NCBI RefSeq assembly: GCF_017744675.1
Contig: NZ_JAGIAV010000004.1
Location: 358,567 to 422,566 of the forward strand
Source of the DNA: Flavobacterium sp.
GTDB taxonomy: Bacteria; Bacteroidota; Bacteroidia; Flavobacteriales; Flavobacteriaceae
Length of the DNA stretch: 64,000 nucleotides
Direction: 5' to 3'
Positions 17,800 through 26,375 of this stretch are shown here, in pieces; the stretch's first letter is position 1, and each line of letters begins with the position of its first letter. A model generated the notes under the pieces. The model saw only the letters and a list, made by a program, of their open reading frames with translations. It was not told the DNA's origin and searched no databases. The translations under genes and the position numbers were made by a program.

Positions 17800-18801
17800 A
17801 TGAGCAGCAATAAAACAATAACCAGACGTTCTGCAATAACAGGCATGGGAGCCATATGCTTGGCAACTGCATTTACACCTGTTTTAGGGGCAGATTTAAA
17901 AATCGATGACAAGGAATCGGTTGCACCAGAAGATCCAAAGACAAAATACCCGCGCCCGCCCTTTAAGGAACAGAAACAGCCATGGCCGGGCTTAGTCAGT
18001 AAAATGGATCCGCGTCCAGACCACGGCGAAAAAAGCTATAAAGGATCAGTAAGATTAAAAGGAAGAAAAGCGTTAATTACAGGTGGCGACTCTGGAATGG
18101 GCCGAGCAGCAGCCATTGCTTATGCGAGAGAAGGCGCTGATGTTGCCATTAATTATTATCCTACCGAAGAAGAAGATGCTAAAGAAGTTATGGCACTTAT
18201 AACAGCTGAAGGTCGAAAAGCGGTAGCAATACCAGGCGATCTTCGAGACGAAAACTTTTGCAAATCATTGGTAGATCAGGCCGTAAAAGCGCTTGGCGGT
18301 TTGGATATTGTGGTGAGCAATGCTGCAAGGCAACAGACACACGATTCTATTCTTGATATTAGCACCGAAGATTTTGACGCCACAATGAAAACCAATATTT
18401 ATGCTCCTTTTTGGATTATTAAAGCGGCACTTCCTCATTTAAAACCAGGCTCTTCCATAATCGGAACAAGCTCTGTTCAGGCTTATGCGCCAACCGAAGA
18501 TTTATACGATTACGCTCAAACCAAAGCGGCAACTACAAATTATGTAAAATCATTGGCCAAACAGCTTGCTCCAAAAGGAATACGCGTAAATGGCGTTGCA
18601 CCTGGCCCTGTGTGGACAGCGCTTCAGGTAAGCGGAGGAGCGACAATGGAAAAACTCAAAAATTTTGGATCTCAAACGCCAATGGGCCGACCAGGACAGC
18701 CTGTAGAATTGGCCTCTATTTATGTACAGCTTGCTGCGGAAGATGCAAGTTATGCTACAGGACAAATTTATGGTTCAAGCGGTGGCGAAGGAAATCCTTA
18801 A
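17800..18801 (+). CDS. Tat-exported short-chain dehydrogenase (YhdF/GSP39-like)
   Basis: 333 aa. The N-terminus TRRSAITGMGAICLATAFTPVLGAD is a twin-arginine signal, so the folded, cofactor-bound enzyme would be exported. The proline-rich linker (PRPPFKEQKQPWPG) and the core are typical of the YhdF/general stress protein 39 SDR group: GGDSGMGRA for NAD(P), SNAARQ, Ser in GTSSVQAY, and Y-A-Q-T-K for YxxxK. Members are often stress-induced aldehyde or alcohol oxidoreductases. The substrate here is unknown. A strong hairpin follows the stop. Confidence 0.85.
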   Translation: MSSNKTITRRSAITGMGAICLATAFTPVLGADLKIDDKESVAPEDPKTKYPRPPFKEQKQPWPGLVSKMDPRPDHGEKSYKGSVRLKGRKALITGGDSGMGRAAAIAYAREGADVAINYYPTEEEDAKEVMALITAEGRKAVAIPGDLRDENFCKSLVDQAVKALGGLDIVVSNAARQQTHDSILDISTEDFDATMKTNIYAPFWIIKAALPHLKPGSSIIGTSSVQAYAPTEDLYDYAQTKAATTNYVKSLAKQLAPKGIRVNGVAPGPVWTALQVSGGATMEKLKNFGSQTPMGRPGQPVELASIYVQLAAEDASYATGQIYGSSGGEGNP

Positions 18802-18812
18802 TTAATGAACTA

Positions 18813-18846
18813 AAAAAGGTGAAGCTGTTTCAAACTTCACCTTTTT
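18813..18846. terminator. Bidirectional intrinsic terminator
   Basis: A perfect 12 bp stem (AAAAAGGTGAAG with its complement) with a 10 nt loop, flanked by A and T runs, sits between the convergent SDR gene and response regulator gene and can serve both strands. Confidence 0.85.
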
Positions 18847-18886
18847 ATTTGCAAAGCTATTGCTGTCTTTTAGTCTAGCGAAATGG

Positions 18887-19264
18887 TTATTTTTCTTCAT
18901 CTTCCTTTAATAAGGCACTAAGAAGTTCCAATATTTCATTTCTTTTGAAAGGTTTTTCTAGAAAGGCACTTGCTCCTGCTTTTAACGCAAAAGGCGCAAC
19001 TAAAGAGCTTGCCGATATTATAATGATAGGAATTCCTGCAGTATCGGGCTTATTTCGTATCTCCCTGCAAATGTCTAAGCCGTCTACACCCGATAATTGC
19101 TTGTCAAGAATAAACAAATCGGGAATTTCATAAAAGCCTTTTAACAGACGATCGCCGTTTGAAAATACAGTTACTTCAAAATCTTCACTTTCCAAAAGGA
19201 ATCTCATCGCATCGCGCATTGCCAAATCATCTTCGGTCAGTATGATTTTTTTTCTATTTGCCAT
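18887..19264 (-). CDS. Single-domain response regulator
   Basis: 125 aa, a receiver domain only. Acidic pair LTEDDLAMRD, phospho-acceptor Asp in LFILDKQLSG, Thr/Ser switch IIISAS, and the conserved Lys in LEKPFKRNE are present. I start at MANRKK (ATG at 19264), 10 nt after the kinase stop, because the longer open frame overlaps the kinase and adds a non-family N-terminus. No output domain exists, so it probably acts through protein contacts or phosphorelay with the kinase gene just upstream. Confidence 0.88.
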   Translation of the reverse strand: MANRKKIILTEDDLAMRDAMRFLLESEDFEVTVFSNGDRLLKGFYEIPDLFILDKQLSGVDGLDICREIRNKPDTAGIPIIIISASSLVAPFALKAGASAFLEKPFKRNEILELLSALLKEDEEK

Positions 19265-19274
19265 TTGAATGACG

Positions 19275-20453
19275 TTATTGAGAAAGATAACAGTAAAAAG
19301 TGCTCCCAGAGCCTGGCTCACTTTCTGCTTTAATAAATCCTTTATGCAGTCGCGCGGCTTTTAAGGCAATTGCCAATCCTTTTCCGCTTCCTTTATAAAC
19401 GCCTTGCGGATGAAGCTGCTGGAACAATTCAAAAATACGATCAATGTATTTGGACTCAAAACCAATTCCGTTGTCTTTAAAAGCAATGCAATAATAGTTT
19501 TCAGCTGGACGCGCTTCATTAAAATGAACTTCATCTCCGCGTACTTTTTCGCAAGTAATTAAAAGTTGAGGCGTAACATCATCTCTTATAAATTTAATAG
19601 CATTGGAGATCATCTGTCTAAAAATCTGTTCGAGTGCATTCAAATGTCCTTTAACGGATGGAAGTTTCACTGCAGTGATGAGAAGGCCCGTTTCCTGTAT
19701 TTCATGGCTTAAGCTATCCAATACTTTTGACAGAATAATGTTAAGATCTACATTTTCGGCTTCTTTCTTTGAAGTATTTAAAGTCAAGAAAGTTACAATA
19801 TCGTCCATAAGCAGTCCTAAACGTTGCAGATTTGTTTGCATACGCCTTACGTTTCCTTTTCCGCTATCGGTTAAATTGGCTGCTTCATTCTTTTTTATCT
19901 GCTCCGCAAACATGTAGATTTTTCGAACCGGCTCCATTAAATCATGTGCTGCAATTTTGGCAAATGTTGCCGTTTCTTCGTTCGCATGCTTTAACTCCGT
20001 GTATTTTGTTAGGAGTTCCTCATTAAGTTCAAGCAGCTGATTTTCTGCCTTAACCCTATGTTCTACATCATGAATAACCTGCAAAATGCCGCTAATTTCT
20101 CCCGAACAATTTCGAAGCGGAACAATATGTGCTTCAAAATGTCCCTGTAAAAATGAAACCGATTCAGAGGATAAAAAAAACTTTCTCCCCTCAAGAACAT
20201 TTTCAAAAGCCGTCGCATAAACCTCTTTTTCTGCTGAAGGAAATGCGCTTAAAAAAGGTTTATTAATAAGATCTTTAGACAAATTTCCTGACCATGTTTC
20301 TATTACCGTATTGCAGAAAATAATGTTAATATTGGTATCTAGAGCTATCATTCCGTCGATGCCTGCATTATTAATGCTCATCGCCAGTTCGCTTCTAGCT
20401 TTCCAGAAATCAGTTTTATCTGGCACTGAATTATTTTGTTGTTGTTTTTTCAT
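19275..20453 (-). CDS. PAS-domain sensor histidine kinase
   Basis: 392 aa, no membrane segment, so a cytoplasmic sensor. PAS domain at about 20-135 (NNAGIDGMIALDTNINIIFCN...), a short coiled coil, then a dimerisation/phosphoacceptor helix with AAHDLMEPV (His170). The ATPase domain has an N-box (QMISNAIKF), G1 (DNGIGF), F-box (IFELFQQL) and G2 (GSGKGLAIA). It is the active counterpart of the kinase-like tail in the fusion protein at 21104-24262. It is co-transcribed with the downstream receiver protein. The signal is unknown. Confidence 0.88.
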   Translation of the reverse strand: MKKQQQNNSVPDKTDFWKARSELAMSINNAGIDGMIALDTNINIIFCNTVIETWSGNLSKDLINKPFLSAFPSAEKEVYATAFENVLEGRKFFLSSESVSFLQGHFEAHIVPLRNCSGEISGILQVIHDVEHRVKAENQLLELNEELLTKYTELKHANEETATFAKIAAHDLMEPVRKIYMFAEQIKKNEAANLTDSGKGNVRRMQTNLQRLGLLMDDIVTFLTLNTSKKEAENVDLNIILSKVLDSLSHEIQETGLLITAVKLPSVKGHLNALEQIFRQMISNAIKFIRDDVTPQLLITCEKVRGDEVHFNEARPAENYYCIAFKDNGIGFESKYIDRIFELFQQLHPQGVYKGSGKGLAIALKAARLHKGFIKAESEPGSGSTFYCYLSQ

Positions 20454-21103
20454 GGGGACTGTTGATTATGTTTTAATCCAGTCCACAGATAGTGTAATAT
20501 ACCAATAGTATAACATACCAACAATCGGTAGACTGATGTAATAATGTATATTTTTGGTGAATCAGATAAGCTCTGAAAACTTACACAACGTATAAGAGAC
20601 AGCAATTTACAATTTTTTCAAGAATAATTTTGTTTAAATAAATCATTTAACAATACTATATCATTTCATAGCAGAACTTAATATCTAATAAAATGTAAAT
20701 TATGAAGCTTTGTATCAAAATAATATAAATAACTTATGCAAAGTATTCTCTAGCTTTGAATAATTCCAAAAACACTCTTTCCCTAATTTTGTTAAAACAG
20801 ATCCGTGCAAATGAATCTGTTCACTACAGAAACCAATCGGAAAATTTTCGGTTTATTCTGTACGTTGTCTATAGCTGTTCTGGGTTCTGTTTCCAACAGA
20901 TTCCCATAGTACTGTTCTCAGAGGATTTTTTCCTGAGAAATGTAAAACTGCGTGGCTATTATACAAGCATACATATCGTAGAATTTAATTTCAAAACCGC
21001 TCCAATATGGATTATTGTTTTGAAAAACATTTGTTCTGTTCGCAAATTTAATTTTTGCGAAAAAAAATAATTATTGCCTGTACATTAACCAAATCAACAT
21101 CAA
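20454..21103. other. 650 nt intergenic region between divergent signalling genes
   Basis: It separates the kinase (-) from the CheB/CheR fusion (+) and must hold both promoters. Positions 20590-20602 read GTATAAGAGACAG, identical to the inner 13 nt of the Tn5 mosaic end. From about 20834 to 20945 there are imperfect hairpins (a GAAACC...GGTTT stem around a GGAAAATTTTC core, and TCTCAGAGGA...TCCTGAGA), which could be a structured leader or small RNA. A TTG-started frame at 20756-21070 is not convincing as a gene. Confidence 0.4.
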
Positions 21104-24100
21104 ATGCTTACAATTGTAAAAGAAAATCCAGACAACCATAATGAAGAAATTTTAGATACCAATTTTTCAGTTGTGGGAATAGGAACAAAAGGGTCGGAAA
21201 TTGAAATACTAAAATCAATAATTTCAGATTTGGCTGAAGATTCTGGTATGGCATATCTAATATTTGAAACTTTAGATTATCCTACAACAGAAAATTTAAG
21301 AGCCGTTCTTGCCGCTCAAACCAAACTGCCAGTTATAGAAATTGTCAATGAAATTAATCTTCAGCCCAATCAAATCTTCATCATTCCTGAGAATAATTTT
21401 TTAATAGCCGAAGACGGAATATTAAAACTTAAACCTAAAAACAGAAGCAGTCTCAATCATAACTGCCTCGACGAGTTTTATAAGTCAATTGCAGAAATTT
21501 ATAAAAGCTATGCCATTGGAGTTCTTATTTCAGGAACGCCTTTAGACAGTTTAACAGGTCTTAAAAAAATCAAGGAACTTGGAGGAACAGCATTATCTAT
21601 AGTCTACAAAAAAGGCTTGATTCAGAATAAAAACACCGAAGATATTATTGACCATTTCGTCCCCTATTTTTCAATTGCTTCCAAACTAAACGAGATACAA
21701 AAGAGTTATTTTGCTAGTCGTGCTTATGAAGAAGAAGATCAGAATAGTACAATAGAAGATAATCAGTCGTTCAACGAAATAATCGAAATTATACATTCTG
21801 TTTCAGGTACAAATTTTCCGCACTACAGACCCGAAATTTTACGAAGAAGAATAGCCAAAAGAATGGCGATTACCCGAAAAGAAACTTTAGCGGATTATCT
21901 CGCTATACTAAAAAACAACACCTCTGAACAAACTGCTTTGTTTAACGATCTGCTTATTTCGGTTAGCTATTTTTTTAGAGATCCCGCCCATTTTGCCCAG
22001 CTTTCAAATCGTGTTTTTCCATCTTTAATCGAAAACCAAAACAAAGAAAAAATAAGAATCTGGTCGGCTGGGTGCGCTACTGGCGAAGAAGCTTATTCAC
22101 TAGCCATTACTATACATCAATATCTGGAGAAGACACAAAATTTGCAAACCAAAGTCCAAATTTTTGCTTCAGATCGATCCGAAAATTCCATTGCTAAAGC
22201 TCGCTCGGGAATATATACTATCCAAGATGTAAAAAATATAGATGAAGCCATTCTTGAAAAATATTTTACTAAAAAAGAAGGCAGTTATCATATCCATAAA
22301 ACCATTCGTGATATGTGTGTCTTTGCTGTTCATGATTTAACTAAAGATGCGCCTTTTTCAAAAATTGATTTAATAGCGTGCCGTAACGTTTTACTTTATT
22401 TTGATGATGATCTTCAAAATCAGCTACTGAATTCTTTTCATTATGCGCTTCGCCACAAAGGGTTTCTTTTTTTAGGAAGATCAGAAACAGCAGAGAACAA
22501 TCCAGATTTATTTAAAACGATTGGAGAAGAAGAAAAAATATACTGCCGAAAAAGCGATGGCAAATTGCATAAAAAATCAACCTTTAATGCTACTAAACCT
22601 CTCCTTGAGACTGAAGTGCCTGTTTTAGATTATGAAAAAATTGCTGCCGATATTCTTCAGCACTATTATCCGTCTGCTGTAATTGTAAACAGCGAACTCG
22701 AAATTGTGTATTTCCATGGCGATACAAGTCCGTTTTTACAGCCTGCATCAGGAAAACCTAGTTTTAATATTCTAAACATGGTTAGCGATGAATTGGCCTT
22801 TGAATTAAAAAACGCCATTATAAAATCCCGAAATAAAAAGAAAAATATCTTGGGTACACATATCGCTGCAAAAAAGCAAGAGTTTGTGACTTCTTTTGAA
22901 GTGATTTATCTTCCTTCTTACAAAGATTTGTCACTAATTGTTTTTAGTAAAATACTTTCTACAGAAGAGATTCAAAACCATCAATTTGAAAAACCAATAG
23001 AACTAATTAATGAAGAATCAATACTTACTACAAATGAAGAACAGTTGATTGACGAACAGCTTGCTATTTCGAAAGAAGAACTTCAGTCGAGCAATGAAGA
23101 ACTCTCTTGCATCAACGACGAACTGCAGGATCGCAATAGAGAACTCTCCCTATTGCAGAATTTCTACGAATCGGCTGTAAATACGATTCGAGAACCTATG
23201 CTTATTCTGGATAAAAATGCAATCGTGAACAGTGCAAACCCTTCTTTCTATAAATTTTTTAAAACCAGTCCCGAAGAAACAGAAGGAATTTCCATTTTTG
23301 AATTGGGAAACTCACACTGGAACATTCTTGAATTTAAAGAATCGGTATTAAAAAAACTGACTAGCCAAGAAATGGTTGAAAATTTTAAAATACAATTTAA
23401 CCTTGAGGACGGAACCACAAAAACAATGATTTTAAATGCTTCACGAATATCCAATTCAACTCCTGAAGAAATGATTCTTATTGCTTTGGAAGACCTTACA
23501 GATTTGGAAAAAAGCAAGGAAGCCATAAAACATAAAAATCAGGAACTTATCCATAATAAAAAGCAATTGGAATATTTTACAAATGCGGCTAAAAACAATT
23601 TGCTCGAACCCGTAAGTAAGATCTATATGTTTGGAAAAAAGGTTCTGGATACCGAAAAAGCGCTTACAGAAGCGGGAAGACATAACTTGACTCGCCTTTT
23701 AAATTCAGCTTCAAACCTCACTCAGCTGATGGAAGATTTGGTGGAGTATTCGCAAATTAATTTTACAGAGAAAAAATTTAAAATGACAGATCTTAATACT
23801 TTAATAAAAAAAACTATCTACCAGCTCAAAAGTATCATTGGCGAAAATCAGGCAGAAATTCATTCCGACGATATGCCCACTCTTTCGGTTATTCCGTCAG
23901 AAATTAATAAACTGTTTACTCACTTAATAACCAATTCTATAAAGTACAGACAAAAAGAAATCGTGCCCAATATAAAAATAAGCACGCAAGAGCCTTCTCT
24001 TGAAGAACTAAAGGCCACAGGCGTGAACTCAGATTCCAAATTTATCAAACTAATTGTAAGCGATAATGCCAGCGGTTTTAGCAAAGATTATGAAAAGCTA

Positions 24101-24262
24101 ATATTTGAGCCTTTTTACAGATTGCATGGAAACGAAAAACACTACGGTAGCGGACTCGGATTAACAATAGTGAGCAAGATTGTTGCCAACCACAACGGAT
24201 TTATTCGGGCATCAAGCGAACCATCAAAAGGCACGGAAATCTCTATTTATCTGCCTATTTAA
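21104..24262 (+). CDS. CheB-CheR-PAS-histidine-kinase-like fusion with degenerate CheB and kinase sites
   Basis: 1052 aa. CheB-like domain about 20-205: the usual GASAGG is replaced by GTKGSE (Lys29 at the catalytic Ser) and the active-site His aligns with Thr56, while the Asp in SGTPLD remains. CheR methyltransferase about 222-482 looks intact: RRRIAKRM, SYFFRDPAHF, the SAM site IWSAGCATGEEAYSLA, and CRNVLLYFD. PAS-like segments at about 515-620 and 690-800 flank a Q/E-rich coiled coil (SKEELQSSNEEL). The C-terminal kinase-like part (815-1052) keeps N-box, G1 and GSGLGL, but the H-box reads AAKNNLLEPV with Asn831 where the neighbouring kinase has His170. It is soluble. A regulatory methyltransferase scaffold is inferred. 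Confidence 0.8.
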   Translation: MLTIVKENPDNHNEEILDTNFSVVGIGTKGSEIEILKSIISDLAEDSGMAYLIFETLDYPTTENLRAVLAAQTKLPVIEIVNEINLQPNQIFIIPENNFLIAEDGILKLKPKNRSSLNHNCLDEFYKSIAEIYKSYAIGVLISGTPLDSLTGLKKIKELGGTALSIVYKKGLIQNKNTEDIIDHFVPYFSIASKLNEIQKSYFASRAYEEEDQNSTIEDNQSFNEIIEIIHSVSGTNFPHYRPEILRRRIAKRMAITRKETLADYLAILKNNTSEQTALFNDLLISVSYFFRDPAHFAQLSNRVFPSLIENQNKEKIRIWSAGCATGEEAYSLAITIHQYLEKTQNLQTKVQIFASDRSENSIAKARSGIYTIQDVKNIDEAILEKYFTKKEGSYHIHKTIRDMCVFAVHDLTKDAPFSKIDLIACRNVLLYFDDDLQNQLLNSFHYALRHKGFLFLGRSETAENNPDLFKTIGEEEKIYCRKSDGKLHKKSTFNATKPLLETEVPVLDYEKIAADILQHYYPSAVIVNSELEIVYFHGDTSPFLQPASGKPSFNILNMVSDELAFELKNAIIKSRNKKKNILGTHIAAKKQEFVTSFEVIYLPSYKDLSLIVFSKILSTEEIQNHQFEKPIELINEESILTTNEEQLIDEQLAISKEELQSSNEELSCINDELQDRNRELSLLQNFYESAVNTIREPMLILDKNAIVNSANPSFYKFFKTSPEETEGISIFELGNSHWNILEFKESVLKKLTSQEMVENFKIQFNLEDGTTKTMILNASRISNSTPEEMILIALEDLTDLEKSKEAIKHKNQELIHNKKQLEYFTNAAKNNLLEPVSKIYMFGKKVLDTEKALTEAGRHNLTRLLNSASNLTQLMEDLVEYSQINFTEKKFKMTDLNTLIKKTIYQLKSIIGENQAEIHSDDMPTLSVIPSEINKLFTHLITNSIKYRQKEIVPNIKISTQEPSLEELKATGVNSDSKFIKLIVSDNASGFSKDYEKLIFEPFYRLHGNEKHYGSGLGLTIVSKIVANHNGFIRASSEPSKGTEISIYLPI

Positions 24263-24341
24263 AAGCTGTAAACTCGGCATTAAAAAGTATAACAGCCCAG
24301 AAATGTCTTTTTTAGAAATTTGTGATAAAAGTTAAACAGTT

Positions 24342-24518
24342 ATGGAAACAAATTTTAAAAAAGGCCAGCATGTAAAACAAGAGTTTGGCGGACCAATTAT
24401 GAAAATAATTGGCTTTGAGCCCGAACTTATAGAAAATGTTATTACACAATGGGAAGATGAGGAAGGCACTATTATAACAGGAAAATTTATGGATTCTGTA
24501 CTAATCCATGCGCATTAA
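24342..24518 (+). CDS. DUF2158 (YodC-like) small protein
   Basis: 58 aa, ATG at 24342. The sequence FKKGQHVKQEFGGPIMKIIGFE...ITQWEDEEG...GKFMDSVL follows the DUF2158 pattern F..GD.V..KSGGP.M.V....W.........F....L. These are small SH3-like proteins of unknown role. It lies 80 nt after the fusion gene and is followed directly by a terminator, so it may end that transcript. Confidence 0.7.
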   Translation: METNFKKGQHVKQEFGGPIMKIIGFEPELIENVITQWEDEEGTIITGKFMDSVLIHAH

Positions 24519-24530
24519 TAGTACTTACAA

Positions 24531-24560
24531 AGAGCGGAAAACCACCGCTCTTTCTTTTTA
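24531..24560 (+). terminator. Intrinsic terminator
   Basis: A 7 bp stem AGAGCGG/CCGCTCT with a 7 nt loop is followed by TTCTTTTTATT, placed just after the DUF2158 gene. Confidence 0.75.
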
Positions 24561-24698
24561 TTGCTGATATTAAGTTGCTATTAGCCAATAGATATTCTAT
24601 AAAATCTGGTTTTCATTTTATAAAAATATTTTGGTCAGTCTCTGTAATTTTAAACTAGAAATAATCAGTTGGTGCAATTAAAAATATTATAAGTTTTG

Positions 24699-24817
24699 AC
24701 GCGGATTAGACAGATTTCGTTAGCACGAAAACGCAGACAAAAACAGATTTGTATAAAAAATTTAAAAAATCCGCGTTTTATCCGCGTTTTTACGAAGTAA
24801 ATCCGTTTTATCCGCGT
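24699..24817. repeat. Intergenic inverted-repeat element (CGCGGAT family), copy 1
   Basis: The left arm (24699-24733, ACGCGGATTAGACAGATTTC...) and the right arm (24784-24817) are imperfect inverted copies separated by an AT-rich loop holding another TCCGCG motif. The arm sequence recurs at 27289-27340. It encodes nothing. This looks like a dispersed non-coding repeat of the host genome, possibly MITE-like. Confidence 0.6.
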
Positions 24818-24876
24818 GCTATTCTATTCAAAGTTGTTACGCCCAAAGAGTTAGAAATAATAAAACATATCTAGTT

Positions 24877-25245
24877 ATGATTCAGATAATTGATGCTCCG
24901 GCAAATACTGCCGCTTTTAGAGCTGTCGGAGAAGTGACAGCCGACGACTATAGAAATGTTCTGGTGCCAGAAGTAACCAGACTTGCAGAGAAAATCAACG
25001 AAATTAACTTCTTGTTTTTAATCGATACCGAAATTAAAAATTTTACTGCAGCGGCTTGGATAGAAGACGCCATATTAGGACTCAAGAATCTCGGAAAATG
25101 GAATCGCGCCGCCATCGTAACTGATTCTGACAAGGCCATTTCGTTTACAAATGCTTTCAGCTATTTTGTTCCTGGCGAATTTAAAGGCTTTAAAAAAGAA
25201 GCATTCGAGCAGGCCCTTACATGGGTAGAAACAGGAAAAAAATAA
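24877..25245 (+). CDS. SpoIIAA-like (STAS-fold) protein
   Basis: 122 aa without a signal peptide. The pattern ...RAVGEVTADDYRNVLVPEVTRLAEKINEINFLFLIDTEIKNFTAAAWIEDAILGLKNLGKWNRAAIVTDSD fits the SpoIIAA-like family (PF11964), STAS-fold proteins of unknown function found widely in bacteria. The following DUF72 gene is 34 nt downstream and probably co-transcribed. It lacks an obvious phospho-serine motif of true anti-sigma antagonists. Confidence 0.75.
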   Translation: MIQIIDAPANTAAFRAVGEVTADDYRNVLVPEVTRLAEKINEINFLFLIDTEIKNFTAAAWIEDAILGLKNLGKWNRAAIVTDSDKAISFTNAFSYFVPGEFKGFKKEAFEQALTWVETGKK

Positions 25246-25279
25246 ACCTGTACCCAACTACTAAAAGAATCAAAATATC

Positions 25280-26035
25280 ATGAAAAAGCACGCTATACAT
25301 ATTGGCACCTCTGGATGGTCTTACAAACATTGGCGTAATACCTTTTATCCTGAAAATCTAAAAGTGAAAGACCAATTTTCGTATTACATCGATAATTTTA
25401 ATTCTGTAGAAATTAATAATACTTTTTATGGAATGCCAGCCGATGAGACCTTTCAAAATTGGGAAAGCCAAGTGCCTGAAGACTTTAGATATGTCATTAA
25501 AGCAAATCGCTTTATTACACATATAAAAAAGTTGCATGATCCTGAGGACAGTCTGCTTATTTTTATGGAGAAAGTTAAATTCTTGGAGAAAAAATTGGGC
25601 GCCATTTTATTTCAGCTTCCTCCTTCCCTTCACGTCAATTTAAGACTTCTAGAAGATTTTTTAACGGTTCTTTCTCCCAAAAACCGATATGTATTTGAAT
25701 TTCGCCATTCGAGCTGGTATTTGCCCGAAGTATATCAGCTTTTAGAAAAATACAACTGTGCTTTCTGCATTTACGAATTGGCAGGGCACATTTCGCCTAT
25801 GAAAGTTACTGCCGATTTTGTATATATTCGCCTTCATGGCCCAACCTCGGTTAAATATCAAGGAAGCTATTCTGACGAAGCTTTAAACGAATGGGCAGAA
25901 CAATGTCTAAAATGGTTAAAAACCAAAGATGTATTTATATTCTTTGATAATGATGAAAAAGGATATGCCGCTTTTAATGCCTTGCAACTGCAGAAAATAA
26001 TCGAAACCGCGCAACAGCATACTGAAATTAGCTAA
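25280..26035 (+). CDS. DUF72 family protein (YecE-like)
   Basis: 251 aa TIM-barrel-like protein. It has the family start HIGTSGWSYKHWRNTFYP, then FNSVEINNTFYGMP, FRYVIKANRFITH, LGAILFQLPPS, YVFEFRHSSWY and a late YIRLHGP plus FFDNDEKGYA. DUF72 proteins are common, structurally known and without an agreed function; some links to iron-sulphur or nuclease-like folds have been proposed. Length and motifs are typical. It follows the STAS-like gene in the same direction. Confidence 0.88.
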   Translation: MKKHAIHIGTSGWSYKHWRNTFYPENLKVKDQFSYYIDNFNSVEINNTFYGMPADETFQNWESQVPEDFRYVIKANRFITHIKKLHDPEDSLLIFMEKVKFLEKKLGAILFQLPPSLHVNLRLLEDFLTVLSPKNRYVFEFRHSSWYLPEVYQLLEKYNCAFCIYELAGHISPMKVTADFVYIRLHGPTSVKYQGSYSDEALNEWAEQCLKWLKTKDVFIFFDNDEKGYAAFNALQLQKIIETAQQHTEIS

Positions 26036-26375
26036 ATAAAACTATCTGAAGAAATTAACACATGACATTCTTCTTGTACAGAATGTTCTACAATTAAAGA
26101 TGCAACTTAAATGTTTCTGACATTTCGCTTTCCAAAAAACGTATCTTCATACAGTTTCCGATTTTAAATCAAACTTCTCCCTAATTTTATTTGCCCCGCT
26201 TTCAACTAATAAGTATTTTAACTTATTCTTAAGCCAATTGCTCTATACAAATAGGCAAAAAAGCGTAAATTAGTGCACCTTTTGGGCTTTTCAATCTAGC
26301 TTTAAGAATCAACTTTAATCTTGTACTACTTCTTATTCATTTTGCATTCGCAACCTATTAGAAAATCAATTTTGC
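26036..26375. other. 340 nt intergenic region, nothing recognised
   Basis: AT-rich sequence between the DUF72 gene and the AraC-type regulator. I see no open frame of note, no strong hairpin and no clear Bacteroidota promoter match. Confidence 0.5.

Noticed and set aside
20756..21070. TTG-started open frame of 104 codons
   Set aside because: Composition is Cys/Phe/Ile-rich without a family-like pattern, it lacks a convincing start, and it lies over an apparent structured promoter region.
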